Part shown: positions 55,422 through 64,000 of the stretch, in pieces
Layout: every line of letters starts with the position of its first letter
How positions within the stretch are numbered: position 1 is the stretch's first letter
NCBI RefSeq assembly: GCF_020731415.2
Contig: NZ_CP088273.1
Coordinates: 3,596,001 to 3,660,000, forward strand
Direction of reading: 5' to 3'
DNA from: Phyllobacterium sp. T1293
Lineage (GTDB): Bacteria; Pseudomonadota; Alphaproteobacteria; Rhizobiales; Rhizobiaceae
Length of the DNA: 64,000 nucleotides
The notes under the pieces: generated by a model
What the model saw: the letters and a program-made list of their open reading frames with translations, nothing else
Told to the model about the DNA's origin: nothing
The model's database searches: none
Translations under genes and position numbers: made by a program

Positions 55422-56289
55422 AAGCATGGCTGAGGCTCGCCTTGCTGACGTCCATATTCAGGCGCGCTCGGCACTGACCAAAGCTGGAATTGACGGAGCT
55501 GACCTTGATGCGCGGCTTCTGGTGGAATGGCTAACCGGTTTCGATAGACTAGAAACGATCCGTAATCCGCATAACATCGTGACGAAAGATGTGCTGGCCA
55601 GGCTTGATGCCGTGCTTATCCGGCGAATCAACGGCGAATCAGTGCATCGGATCATCGGCAAACGCGAATTTTTCGGGTTGGAATTCTTACTTTCTGTGGA
55701 CACGCTGGAGCCGCGACCGGATACCGAAGCGCTTGTCGAACTTGCGCTGCCGTTCCTGCATCAGCGTGTTACCGAGAATGGAATTGCTGACCTTGTTGAT
55801 CTTGGAACCGGGACGGGAGCAATCGCTATCGCCTTGCTCAGTCAGGTGCCGAACCTGCGGGCAATCGGCGTTGATATGGCGCCGGGCGCTCTTGCCACCG
55901 CACGTAGCAATGCCTGCCTGAACGATGTATTCAGCCGCTTTGCCGCTCTGCGCTCCAACTGGTTTGCCGAGGTAACTGGCGGATTTGACATGATTATTTC
56001 CAATCCACCCTATATCCGCTCCGGCGATATTGCGGCCCTTCAACCTGAAGTCGCAGTACATGATCCCGTTCTGGCGCTTGATGGAGGACCTGACGGCCTC
56101 GAACCCTATCGTATTATCGCGGAACAGGCGGAAGCCCATCTTCGCACTGATGGGGCAGTAGCGGTGGAGATTGGCTTTGATCAACGGACAGATGTCGAAG
56201 CTATTTTTGCAAGAACGGGCTTCGCTCTGAAAGGTCTGCAGAAGGATATCGGGGGGCATGAAAGAGCAATGTTGTTCATGAAGTCATAA
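55408..56289 (+). CDS. prmC: Release factor glutamine methyltransferase
   Basis: PrmC N5-methylates the GGQ glutamine of RF1 and RF2. The SAM motif is [13 protein letters not shown] (131-143) and the catalytic NPPY is at 199-202. From 55408 it overlaps prfA by 14 bp; an internal ATG at 55426 ([10 protein letters not shown]) would start 4 bp after the prfA stop and is equally plausible. Downstream, about 296 bp to the DUF4167 gene show no gene. Confidence 0.94.
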   Translation: MTDTESMAEARLADVHIQARSALTKAGIDGADLDARLLVEWLTGFDRLETIRNPHNIVTKDVLARLDAVLIRRINGESVHRIIGKREFFGLEFLLSVDTLEPRPDTEALVELALPFLHQRVTENGIADLVDLGTGTGAIAIALLSQVPNLRAIGVDMAPGALATARSNACLNDVFSRFAALRSNWFAEVTGGFDMIISNPPYIRSGDIAALQPEVAVHDPVLALDGGPDGLEPYRIIAEQAEAHLRTDGAVAVEIGFDQRTDVEAIFARTGFALKGLQKDIGGHERAMLFMKS

Positions 56290-56585
56290 AATTATTGAAA
56301 AAAGGCTTGGAATTTGTCGCGAAGGCGGCTAGTTTCCAATCACCGCTCTAAACCGAACAAGTCTGGTTTTGCCTATCAAGAGATTGATACGGAATTTTCC
56401 GGGTGTTTGATTTCTCATCGGAATTGTTCTTGGGGAAATGGTTTTTGCGGAAGCACAAAAGTTTTATGAAACTTTAGATGCGATTGAAGCGCGGGGCGCG
56501 CTTCAGGTCGGCACTTGAGAAGCGAAGCTTTTTGACTCAAATGGTGAGCAAATTAGCGCCCCTGATTTTCTGAAAAGAGATAAGT

Positions 56586-57335
56586 ATGAGGCCAGTACAG
56601 CAGAATAGGCGCATGCGCGGACGCGGTAATAATAACCGCAAAGGTCCCAACCCACTTTCCCGTAATTATGAGAGCAACGGCCCTGATGTTAAAATCCGGG
56701 GAAATGCTCAGCACGTCGCCGAAAAATACACCACTCTTGCGCGTGATGCGCAGAGCAGTGGTGATCGCGTGATGGCAGAAAACTATCTTCAGCACGCCGA
56801 ACATTATAATCGAATCATTCTTGCTGCCCAGGCTCAGGCGCCTGTCCAATATCAGCGCGATGACCGCGATGATCAGGACGATGACGGCGTTTACGATGAT
56901 GATGGCAATGAACAGCAGCAGGACCGCCCGGTTCAGCACCAGCAGATCAATGGCAGCGGACCGCAGCCGGTGATTGAAGGCACGCCCGCTGAAGTTGCCT
57001 ATGGCGAGGAGCCGGTCAGCCAGCGCCAGCCGCACCATCAGCAGCGCAGGCAGTATGATCAGAACACCTCCAATGATCAGAATGCATCCAATGCATCATC
57101 CAATAATGATGACGATGATGCTGGATCTGAAACCGAGGAAGTGGCCGAGGCAAAGCCGGCTCGCCGTGCGCCGCGTGGCCGCAGGCCAGCCCGTCCACGT
57201 GAACCGCGGGCGGCTGATGAAAACAATGCTCCAGTAGCGGCTGCTCCCGCCGATACGTCAAACGATCTTTCTCCGGCAGGCATTGTTGCCGAAGTCAAGA
57301 AACGCCGGGCAGCGGTTGAACCATCTGACGTCTGA
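56586..57335 (+). CDS. DUF4167 domain protein
   Basis: This 249-residue protein has an N-terminal DUF4167 domain (about 5-85) with the conserved NPLSRNYESNGPDVKIRGNA and VMAENYLQHAEHYNRI. A long low-complexity tail follows: Gln/Asp/His-rich, then Asn/Asp-rich, then basic RRAPRGRRPARPREPRA. The tail suggests a disordered nucleic-acid-binding or scaffolding region. The family is Hyphomicrobiales-specific and of unknown function. It is ended by a strong terminator and precedes clpB, an arrangement common in this order. Confidence 0.86.
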   Translation: MRPVQQNRRMRGRGNNNRKGPNPLSRNYESNGPDVKIRGNAQHVAEKYTTLARDAQSSGDRVMAENYLQHAEHYNRIILAAQAQAPVQYQRDDRDDQDDDGVYDDDGNEQQQDRPVQHQQINGSGPQPVIEGTPAEVAYGEEPVSQRQPHHQQRRQYDQNTSNDQNASNASSNNDDDDAGSETEEVAEAKPARRAPRGRRPARPREPRAADENNAPVAAAPADTSNDLSPAGIVAEVKKRRAAVEPSDV

Positions 57336-57357
57336 TCTATTGATACATCGTGGTTTT

Positions 57358-57397
57358 GAAAACGGCGCGGAATGATTTCCGCGCCGTTTTCTTTTTT
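57358..57397 (+). terminator. Terminator between the DUF4167 gene and clpB
   Basis: AAAACGGCGCGGAA (57359-57372) pairs perfectly with TTCCGCGCCGTTTT (57377-57390), extendable by one G-C, with a TGAT loop. CTTTTTT follows. This separates clpB transcription from the DUF4167 gene. Confidence 0.92.
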
Positions 57398-57419
57398 AAG
57401 TCTGTGGCTTTGGGAGTAT

Positions 57420-57448
57420 CTTGCGGGGGCAGGAAAGCATTCCCATAT
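57420..57448 (+). promoter_or_regulatory. Heat-shock (RpoH-type) promoter of clpB
   Basis: CTTG at 57420-57423 and CCCATAT at 57442-57448 with an 18-bp spacer match the alphaproteobacterial sigma-32 pattern CTTG-N17/18-CYTATVT with one mismatch. It sits after the terminator and about 97 bp before the clpB ATG. Confidence 0.65.
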
Positions 57449-57544
57449 GAGCCCAGAAGCGTATGGATCTGCCTCTTGCAGGGGGTCCGTCACCAGAGGA
57501 CTCCAGAGTGCCGATTGAGGGCTCCGGAGAAAAGGAGACACAGA

Positions 57545-60157
57545 ATGAATGTTGAAAAATATACGGAGCGCGTTCGCGGCTTCATCCAGTCCGCGCAGAC
57601 GTTTGCGCTCTCTTCCAGCCATCAGCAGTTTGCACCGGAGCATTTGCTCAAGGTTCTCGTTGATGATGAGGAAGGTCTTGCCGCATCGTTGATCGAACGG
57701 GCGGGCGGACGAATTGCCGATGTGCGGCTTGGATTGCAGACAGCGCTCAATGCCCTGCCGAAAGTAACCGGCGGCAATGAGCAGCTTTATCTCGCGCAGC
57801 CATTGGCGAAGGTTTTTGCCACAGCCGAAGAAATTGCCAAAAAGGCTGGCGACAGTTTCGTTACCGTCGAACGGCTGTTGACGGCGCTTGCTGTTGAAAA
57901 ATCGGCGAAGACCTCGGAGATATTGAGCCGCGCCGGTGTGACCGCTGCGGGCCTCAATGCGGTTATCAATGATATCCGCAAAGGCCGGACAGCCGACTCG
58001 GCTTCCGCCGAGAACACCTATGATGCCTTGAAAAAGTATGCGCGGGATCTGACTGCCGATGCGCGGTCGGGCAAGCTTGATCCGGTTATCGGACGTGATG
58101 ACGAAATCCGCCGGACCATTCAGGTCCTGTCACGCCGCACGAAGAACAATCCTGTTCTGATCGGCGAGCCCGGTGTGGGCAAGACGGCGATTGCTGAAGG
58201 CCTGGCCTTGCGTATCGTTAATGGTGACGTGCCGGAGTCTCTCAAAGACAAGCAGTTGATGGCACTCGATATGGGCGCACTCATTGCCGGTGCGAAATAT
58301 CGCGGTGAATTCGAAGAGCGTCTGAAAGGTGTGCTTTCCGAAGTGCAGTCGGCCAATGGAGACATCATCCTCTTTATTGACGAAATGCACACGCTGGTTG
58401 GTGCAGGCAAAGGCGAAGGATCGATGGATGCATCGAACCTCTTGAAGCCCGCGCTTGCACGCGGTGAGCTGCATTGTGTTGGTGCAACGACGCTGGACGA
58501 ATATCGCAAGCATGTGGAAAAAGACCCCGCATTGGCGCGGCGCTTCCAGCCGGTGTTCGTTGATGAGCCAACGGTTGAGGATACGATCTCGATCCTGCGC
58601 GGGTTGAAGGAAAAATACGAACAGCATCACAAGGTTCGTATTTCCGACTCGGCTCTGGTTGCTGCTGCAACCCTGTCGAACCGCTACATCACTGACCGGT
58701 TCCTGCCTGACAAGGCTATCGACCTGATTGACGAAGGCGCAGCGCGCCTGCGCATGCAGGTGGATTCAAAGCCGGAAGAGCTTGATGAAATCGACCGCCG
58801 CATCATGCAGCTGAAGATCGAGCGCGAAGCATTGAAGGTCGAGAAAGACGATGCGTCAAAGGATCGTCTGGAAAGACTTGAAAAGGAACTGGTCGAACTT
58901 GAGGAACAATCAACCAGCCTGACCAATACGTGGCAGGCGGAGAAGCAGAAGCTTGGTCATGCGGCCGACCTTAAAGGTCAGCTTGATGACGCGCGCAATG
59001 CTTTGGCTTCTGCCCAGCGTAATGGTGAATTCCAGAAGGCGGGCGAGCTTGCCTATGGCACAATTCCGCAGCTGGAAAAGCAGCTTGCACAGGCCGAACA
59101 GCAGGATGGATCGACCTCGATGGTCGAGGAAATCGTCACGCCTGATCATATTGCGCAGGTAGTGTCCCGCTGGACTGGTATTCCGGTTGACCGGATGCTG
59201 GAAGGTGAGCGCGAAAAGCTGTTGCGGATGGAAGACGAGCTGGCCAAGCGGGTCATCGGGCAGGGTGAAGCGGTTCAAGCCGTTTCCAAGGCAGTCCGCC
59301 GGGCGCGCGCTGGACTGCAAGATCCGAACCGGCCGATTGGCTCGTTCATCTTCCTTGGACCAACCGGCGTCGGCAAAACGGAACTGACCAAGGCCTTGGC
59401 CTCGTTCCTGTTCAGTGACGAGACGGCGATGGTTCGCCTCGACATGTCCGAATATATGGAGAAGCATTCGGTGGCTCGTCTGATCGGCGCACCTCCAGGT
59501 TATGTCGGGTATGAGGAAGGTGGCGCACTGACCGAAGCGGTTCGCCGCAGACCCTATCAGGTTGTGCTTTTCGATGAGATTGAAAAGGCGCATCCGGATG
59601 TGTTCAACGTTCTGCTGCAGGTGCTTGATGATGGACGTCTGACCGATGGTCAGGGGCGTACAGTGGATTTCCGCAATACGCTGATCATCATGACATCCAA
59701 TCTTGGGTCGGAATATCTGACCGCGCTTGGGGAAGATCAGGATGTGGAAAGCGCCCGCGAGGACGTGATGAATGTGGTCAAGGCCTCGTTCAGACCGGAA
59801 TTCCTCAACCGCGTCGACGAGATCATTCTGTTCCATCGTCTGAAGCGGAACGAAATGGGTGCCATTGTGGCTATTCAGATGCAGCGTCTGCAATCCTTGC
59901 TGACTGATCGCAAGATCACCATCAAGATTGACGAGGATGCAACCAACTGGCTTGCCGAGAAGGGTTATGACCCCGCCTATGGCGCACGTCCGCTGAAGCG
60001 GGTGATCCAGAAGCAGGTGCAGGACCCGCTGGCGGAGAAAATCCTGCTTGGCGAAATTCTGGATGGCTCCACGGTCAAGATCACGGCAGGTTCAGACCGG
60101 CTCAATTTCCGGTCAGTGAAGTCTGCCCCGGATCGGGAAAAGAGCGAAGCTGCATAA
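57545..60157 (+). CDS. clpB: Protein disaggregase ClpB
   Basis: ClpB is a hexameric AAA+ disaggregase that rescues aggregated proteins with DnaK. The 870 residues show the N-terminal double Clp-N repeat, Walker A of NBD1 GEPGVGKT (207-214), the coiled-coil middle domain (about 410-530), and Walker A of NBD2 GPTGVGKT (605-612). The open frame begins at 57350, but ATG 57545 ([12 protein letters not shown]) has AGGAG upstream and is the family start. A heat-shock-type promoter lies upstream and a terminator downstream. Confidence 0.97.
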   Translation: MNVEKYTERVRGFIQSAQTFALSSSHQQFAPEHLLKVLVDDEEGLAASLIERAGGRIADVRLGLQTALNALPKVTGGNEQLYLAQPLAKVFATAEEIAKKAGDSFVTVERLLTALAVEKSAKTSEILSRAGVTAAGLNAVINDIRKGRTADSASAENTYDALKKYARDLTADARSGKLDPVIGRDDEIRRTIQVLSRRTKNNPVLIGEPGVGKTAIAEGLALRIVNGDVPESLKDKQLMALDMGALIAGAKYRGEFEERLKGVLSEVQSANGDIILFIDEMHTLVGAGKGEGSMDASNLLKPALARGELHCVGATTLDEYRKHVEKDPALARRFQPVFVDEPTVEDTISILRGLKEKYEQHHKVRISDSALVAAATLSNRYITDRFLPDKAIDLIDEGAARLRMQVDSKPEELDEIDRRIMQLKIEREALKVEKDDASKDRLERLEKELVELEEQSTSLTNTWQAEKQKLGHAADLKGQLDDARNALASAQRNGEFQKAGELAYGTIPQLEKQLAQAEQQDGSTSMVEEIVTPDHIAQVVSRWTGIPVDRMLEGEREKLLRMEDELAKRVIGQGEAVQAVSKAVRRARAGLQDPNRPIGSFIFLGPTGVGKTELTKALASFLFSDETAMVRLDMSEYMEKHSVARLIGAPPGYVGYEEGGALTEAVRRRPYQVVLFDEIEKAHPDVFNVLLQVLDDGRLTDGQGRTVDFRNTLIIMTSNLGSEYLTALGEDQDVESAREDVMNVVKASFRPEFLNRVDEIILFHRLKRNEMGAIVAIQMQRLQSLLTDRKITIKIDEDATNWLAEKGYDPAYGARPLKRVIQKQVQDPLAEKILLGEILDGSTVKITAGSDRLNFRSVKSAPDREKSEAA

Positions 60158-60186
60158 CAGCGCCTGATATAATGATGCATGGAAGC

Positions 60187-60214
60187 AAAATGGCCGCCGT
60201 CTGGCGGCCATTTT
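60187..60214 (+). terminator. clpB terminator
   Basis: AAAATGGCCGCC (60187-60198) pairs with GGCGGCCATTTT (60203-60214) with a GTCT loop, 29 bp after the clpB stop. Confidence 0.88.
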
Positions 60215-60377
60215 CATGTCCGGTTCATCCTGTAGATGCGATGACAGAGCCGTCGTTTGAAATCGAACCGGTTTTATTCAGCAGAAAAGGCTCGAAAAAA
60301 CCGCATTAACCATAAAGACAGGAAAATCGGTCATTTATGATTAAGGACAGGTTAGCGGAAACCGGAAGTTGGAAAAT

Positions 60378-61799
60378 ATGGCGCTTCGTCATTTGATTGT
60401 GTTTGCATCGATTTTTACCACTGCTTTGGCGGTGCTTGTGCCTGTCGCGCCTGCGCAGGCTGCAGGTTTGCCTGCGCGTGAAAGCGCGAATCAGGCACCA
60501 TACATGGTCGCGCAAGTGTTCGAATCAGATCGGCGGGCACGGCGTGATGAGTATCGCGTTTATTTTGACGAGTATGGTCGGCGCGTGACGCTGGATCGCC
60601 GGGGCCGGGTGGTTTCGGTCGAAGAGCCGCGCAATGATATCAATAATGGCCGGGGCGCTGATTATTTCCCCGATGCGCCGCAGGATTCCTTTGATACGGG
60701 CTCTATCCCCGAGGACCCTTACGCGAATCGCCCAAGAGATCCCTATCAGAGGCAGCAGCCATCCGAACGCGACTATCGCACGGTTGAACGCGCACCGCTG
60801 CCGCCCGCAAACGGCGAATCGGACATTCCTCCCGCCAATCCCGGTCTGATTGATCCAGAAATGCCCGGCGAGAATCTGGCGACACCGCCATCTCAGGAAT
60901 CAATACCGGCACATCCCAATCCTGCGCCGACTGTGCAATTGCCAAAGGGGCAGGGCGCTAAAGCCAAGATTGCCGCGATTCAGGTTCTGCTTGATCGTAT
61001 TGGTGTATCACCGGGTGTGATTGACGGTCGCAAGGGCGGCAATGTCGACAAGGCCGTGGCAGCTTTCGAGGAAATGACCGGTCAGAAATTTGATCCGCTC
61101 AATGATGCGGGAATCCAAGCATCGCTGGAACAAACCGGCGGCCCTGCCTTTGTTTCCTATACGATCAGCTCGGAAGATGCAGCCTATCCGTTCGTTGCAT
61201 CGATCCCTGAGGATTACAGCCATAAGGCACAGCTCGAGCGGATGGCCTTTACATCAGTCACCGAAATGCTGGCTGAGCGCTTTCACATGGATGAAGGGTA
61301 TTTGAAAGAGATCAACCCCGGCGTTGATTTCAATCAGCCCGGCGTGGCCATTCAGGTTGCCAGTACCGGCCAGAATGTCGGTGGTTCGGTGACGAAAATC
61401 ATCGCTGACAAGGGGCGCAAGCAAGTGCGCGGCTATAATGCCGAGGGGCGGCTGGTTGTTGCCTATCCCGCCACCATCGGTTCAACCGATACGCCATCAC
61501 CGTCGGGTATCGTTCAGGTGGAGCGCATCGCCCTCAACCCAAACTACACCTATAATCCGAAGCTGAACTTCAAGCAGGGCGAAAACGATAAGGTGTTGAC
61601 CATTCCGCCGGGACCAAACGGGCCCGTAGGGACTGTCTGGATTGCATTGTCGAAGCCGACCTACGGCATCCATGGTACGCCGGAGCCCTCAAAGATCGGC
61701 AAGACCAACAGCCATGGCTGCGTGCGACTGACGAATTGGGATGCAACCGAGCTGTCAAAGCTGGTGCAAAAAGGCGTGACGGTTGAGTTTCAGGAATAA
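60378..61799 (+). CDS. L,D-transpeptidase (YkuD family)
   Basis: This 473-residue periplasmic peptidoglycan enzyme has a signal peptide cleaved after APAQA (about residue 28). A Pro/Arg/Asp-rich linker follows (about 50-190), then a peptidoglycan-binding helical domain (about 195-250: QVLLDRIGVSPGVIDGRKGG), a LysM-like segment, and the YkuD catalytic domain with SHGC (catalytic Cys448) and HGTPEPSKIG. It forms 3-3 crosslinks, abundant in Hyphomicrobiales cell walls, or attaches proteins. ATG 60378 is used; the TTG at 60369 is less likely. Confidence 0.9.
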   Translation: MALRHLIVFASIFTTALAVLVPVAPAQAAGLPARESANQAPYMVAQVFESDRRARRDEYRVYFDEYGRRVTLDRRGRVVSVEEPRNDINNGRGADYFPDAPQDSFDTGSIPEDPYANRPRDPYQRQQPSERDYRTVERAPLPPANGESDIPPANPGLIDPEMPGENLATPPSQESIPAHPNPAPTVQLPKGQGAKAKIAAIQVLLDRIGVSPGVIDGRKGGNVDKAVAAFEEMTGQKFDPLNDAGIQASLEQTGGPAFVSYTISSEDAAYPFVASIPEDYSHKAQLERMAFTSVTEMLAERFHMDEGYLKEINPGVDFNQPGVAIQVASTGQNVGGSVTKIIADKGRKQVRGYNAEGRLVVAYPATIGSTDTPSPSGIVQVERIALNPNYTYNPKLNFKQGENDKVLTIPPGPNGPVGTVWIALSKPTYGIHGTPEPSKIGKTNSHGCVRLTNWDATELSKLVQKGVTVEFQE

Positions 61800-61813
61800 G
61801 TGGTGGATTGGAC

Positions 61814-63766
61814 TCAGCCGCTGGCTGCCATCTTCGGCGCGGTGTTGTTGTCATCTTTCAGGAGCTGATCGATACGCTCGCGTTCGCGCTTGAAGGCAAC
61901 AAGATCATCGCCATCAAGCGCCCTGCCGCCCGGCAGACGGATACGCATCGGGTCGACCTTGGACCCGTTGACGATAACTTCATAGTGCAGGTGCGGACCG
62001 GTTGAGAGGCCGGTTGAACCGAGATAGCCGATTACCTGGCCCTGCCGGACGCGGGCGCCCGGGGTTACGCCGGACGCAATGGCGTTCTGGTGCGAGTAGC
62101 TGCTTTCATAACCATTGGAATGGCGAAGGACTGTCTGGTTGCCATAGCCATTGGTCCAACCGGCTCGTTCCACGGTGCCATTGCCCGCAGCAATAATCGG
62201 GGTGCCACGCGGTGCCGACCAGTCAACACCCGTGTGCATGCGCGAATAGCCGAGAATCGGATGACGCCGCATGCCGAAGGGCGAGCGGAACACACCGTTC
62301 GGTACGGGATTGCGCAGCAGGAACTGTTTCGAGCTTTTGCCGTTCTCATCATAATAATCGGTCGAGCCATCCCCGGAATGGAACCGGTAGAATTTACGCA
62401 GGTTCCCACCAAAATTGGCAGCGACATAGAGAATTTCCGATTCGTCACCGGCCTTTTCCGAATCGGCAGGCAGGGAGAAGAAAGCTTCCAACTGGTCTGT
62501 CGGTAAAAGCTGCGCCTGGAAATCCACATCCGATGCCAGCATGCGGACCAATTGCTGGATCATCGTATCGGTCATGCCATAGGCTATGCCCGCGCGATAA
62601 ATGCCATCATAGACCGTTGGGAGATCACCGGGCTGACGTGATGAAGGTGGATTGTCATCAAAAGCCACCTGCAGGCCCGGCGTCATTTCCGGCTCGTCCG
62701 CAGGCACGTACTGGTCTTTATCGTTAAGGGCGATGGTCAGAATATGCGTGGTGCCATTATAGACACTGGCGCGCATGATGCGGTCGACATTGTCGCGCGA
62801 TTCAATGCCGAGCCGCAAAACGCTACCGCCTTTCAGGCGTGGAGAATTCAGGAGCTTTGAAATTGCCTCGGACATGCCGATGGCATCATCATTCTCGTAG
62901 CCGGCGTCACTGAAAGCGCTAAGGATTTCCTTGTCATTGCGGAACGGTATGAGTTCCTCGGAGTAACCGTGGCTTTCCACATCTTCGTTGGCCCGCGGCG
63001 TGACGCTGACATTTTCCTGAATGATCTTGACCGCGAGCGGATTGCGCAGATTGAAAGGATCTTCATCAGCGCCAAAGCGCAGCGGATCAACATAATGCAG
63101 CGAAGCCACCTGCACCGCACCGTCGGTCAGCAAAGCGCCGGTGTTGCGGACCACTTCTTCCACCTCATCAGCGCTCAGATCGTCGGATGGATCAAACTGC
63201 GCCGTGGCCAGCGGGAAATCCACCGTGCGCAGGCTGACTTCGCTTTCAACCTTGGCGCCATAGATCAAACCTGTTTTGGGCGTGGGGTCAGTTCCTTCAT
63301 TGGCCTCGGCAAACACATCCAGCGGATTGAATCCGGGATATTTGCGGTTGCTGTTATGAACAGAGGCCAGTGCTATGCGGACATATTCAAAAGGTGTGGA
63401 GCGGATGACGTCCCGTTCGCCCTCTTTAAACACGGTTGATACATCGAGGCGGCGGCGATCACGGTTGCGCCGAATCGGTGTGGTTGCGGCAACGCGGGCG
63501 CCTTTGGTTACATCGCTGCTGCCCTTGGCCGATGGCATTGTATTGCGGGCCATCAGTTCGGGCGGGGTCGCCAATTGCTCCCGGCCATCAAGCGCCGCAA
63601 ACAAGGCAACACCCATCAACATGCTCGAGGTGATACCCGTCAGAAAAGTACCAGCCAGCCATCGCGCCGAAATTTCCCGGCGATCGGGCGGGCCGCGACG
63701 CCCATCCGTAATCAACGGCGGTTCGTTGCCCGGATCGATTGATGAGTGCCCCTCGTACTCTTTCAT
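61814..63766 (-). CDS. Membrane-anchored M23 metallopeptidase (RgsM-like)
   Basis: This 650-residue protein has a cytoplasmic N-terminus, one membrane helix at about residues 37-57 and a long periplasmic region of about 430 residues. A C-terminal M23/LytM domain (about 510-620) has HTGVDWSAPRG and HLHYE zinc ligands, so it appears catalytically competent. Length and topology match RgsM, an M23 endopeptidase needed for polar growth in Sinorhizobium meliloti; that is inference from memory. It converges on the L,D-transpeptidase gene with 14 bp between stops. Confidence 0.85.
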   Translation of the reverse strand: MKEYEGHSSIDPGNEPPLITDGRRGPPDRREISARWLAGTFLTGITSSMLMGVALFAALDGREQLATPPELMARNTMPSAKGSSDVTKGARVAATTPIRRNRDRRRLDVSTVFKEGERDVIRSTPFEYVRIALASVHNSNRKYPGFNPLDVFAEANEGTDPTPKTGLIYGAKVESEVSLRTVDFPLATAQFDPSDDLSADEVEEVVRNTGALLTDGAVQVASLHYVDPLRFGADEDPFNLRNPLAVKIIQENVSVTPRANEDVESHGYSEELIPFRNDKEILSAFSDAGYENDDAIGMSEAISKLLNSPRLKGGSVLRLGIESRDNVDRIMRASVYNGTTHILTIALNDKDQYVPADEPEMTPGLQVAFDDNPPSSRQPGDLPTVYDGIYRAGIAYGMTDTMIQQLVRMLASDVDFQAQLLPTDQLEAFFSLPADSEKAGDESEILYVAANFGGNLRKFYRFHSGDGSTDYYDENGKSSKQFLLRNPVPNGVFRSPFGMRRHPILGYSRMHTGVDWSAPRGTPIIAAGNGTVERAGWTNGYGNQTVLRHSNGYESSYSHQNAIASGVTPGARVRQGQVIGYLGSTGLSTGPHLHYEVIVNGSKVDPMRIRLPGGRALDGDDLVAFKRERERIDQLLKDDNNTAPKMAASG

Positions 63767-64000
63767 TATACTAAGTGTCGATCCTGATACTAAGTGTAGA
63801 TCCTGTCGCCGTTATTGATGCAGGCTTACCTTGATTTTCCGGCGCGTGCCGACCAGCCATTTACTGGTACGAAGTCAACGAGGCCGCAGTTTTGCCCTCG
63901 CAGCTTCCATCTGTCAACGCGCCGAACCCGAACTGTGCCTATATCTATAGAGGCACGCTATAATACATTGGCCCTAATACGTTGGAATGAGCCCCACGCA
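63767..64000. other. Upstream region of the M23 gene
   Basis: No gene is recognised in the last 230 bp. It contains the two 19-bp tandem repeats listed separately and a degenerate TAATACATTGG/TAATACGTTGG pair at 63961-63986. Confidence 0.4.
63768..63805. repeat. Tandem 19-bp repeat before the M23 gene start
   Basis: Two adjacent copies of ATACTAAGTGTNGATCCTG (63768-63786 and 63787-63805) differ at one base (C/A). They start 2 bp upstream of the M23 start codon (63766), where the ribosome-binding site would be, with no obvious Shine-Dalgarno. Confidence 0.75.

Overview
The window is a contiguous stretch of alphaproteobacterial chromosome. Most of it is dense housekeeping sequence; I see no transposase, complete prophage, CRISPR array or rRNA. 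The gene complement and pairings (hisC-tyrC, lysA-lptM-argH-tlpA, FtsEX, a TIGR02302/DUF4175 protein, etfBA with 3-hydroxybutyryl-CoA dehydrogenase, DUF4167 before clpB, ComF-Grx-nitrilase-DUF1178) point to Hyphomicrobiales (Rhizobiales), most likely the Brucella/Ochrobactrum/Phyllobacterium neighbourhood. That assignment is inference from protein character and gene order, not from a database search.

Layout. 1-17.2 kb: end of hisC, tyrC, a DUF2125 protein, a ChaC-like cyclotransferase, a PlsC-type acyltransferase, a YdcF protein, ftsX/ftsE, hpt, the large TIGR02302 membrane protein, lysA-lptM-argH, a TlpA-like thioredoxin and a DbpA-type DEAD-box helicase. 17.2-31.3 kb: YaiI, ExoD, TerC, hbd-etfA-etfB, rhomboid, corrinoid adenosyltransferase, SDR, YihY/BrkB, an EamA exporter, Glu-Q-RS, an AlkA-like glycosylase, an HNH nuclease, a DsbB-like protein and a YqaA protein. 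31.3-40.6 kb is the most accessory part: a tRNA-Leu(CAA), a frameshifted gene remnant, an alpha/beta hydrolase, a class III nucleotide cyclase, a lone BrnA-like antitoxin, an unknown protein, and a one-base-overlapping pair made of a FemAB/GNAT-like protein and a polysaccharide flippase, followed by secA. 40.8-50.5 kb: a parvulin, argJ-GNAT-mutT, a methyltransferase, comF-grxC-nitrilase-DUF1178, an EamA exporter, ubiG, and a parDE locus whose toxin gene carries two compensating frameshifts. 50.6-64 kb: lysC, ptsP, prfA-prmC, DUF4167, a heat-shock-type promoter and clpB, an L,D-transpeptidase, and a membrane-anchored M23 peptidase resembling rhizobial polar-growth factors.

The genes cover aromatic amino acid/histidine, lysine and arginine biosynthesis, division and envelope remodelling, Sec export, disulfide chemistry, translation termination and proteostasis. 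The most unusual material is intergenic: several nested palindromic mosaic repeats at 3.2, 14.8, 17.4 and 27.3 kb, a second palindromic family at 27.5 and 15.1 kb, a 130-bp palindrome at 30.1 kb, and a perfect 25-bp inverted repeat at 21.0 kb. I found no convincing complete new defence or biosynthetic system. The best candidates for new biology are the cyclase/BrnA/FemAB/flippase block and the repeat mosaics.
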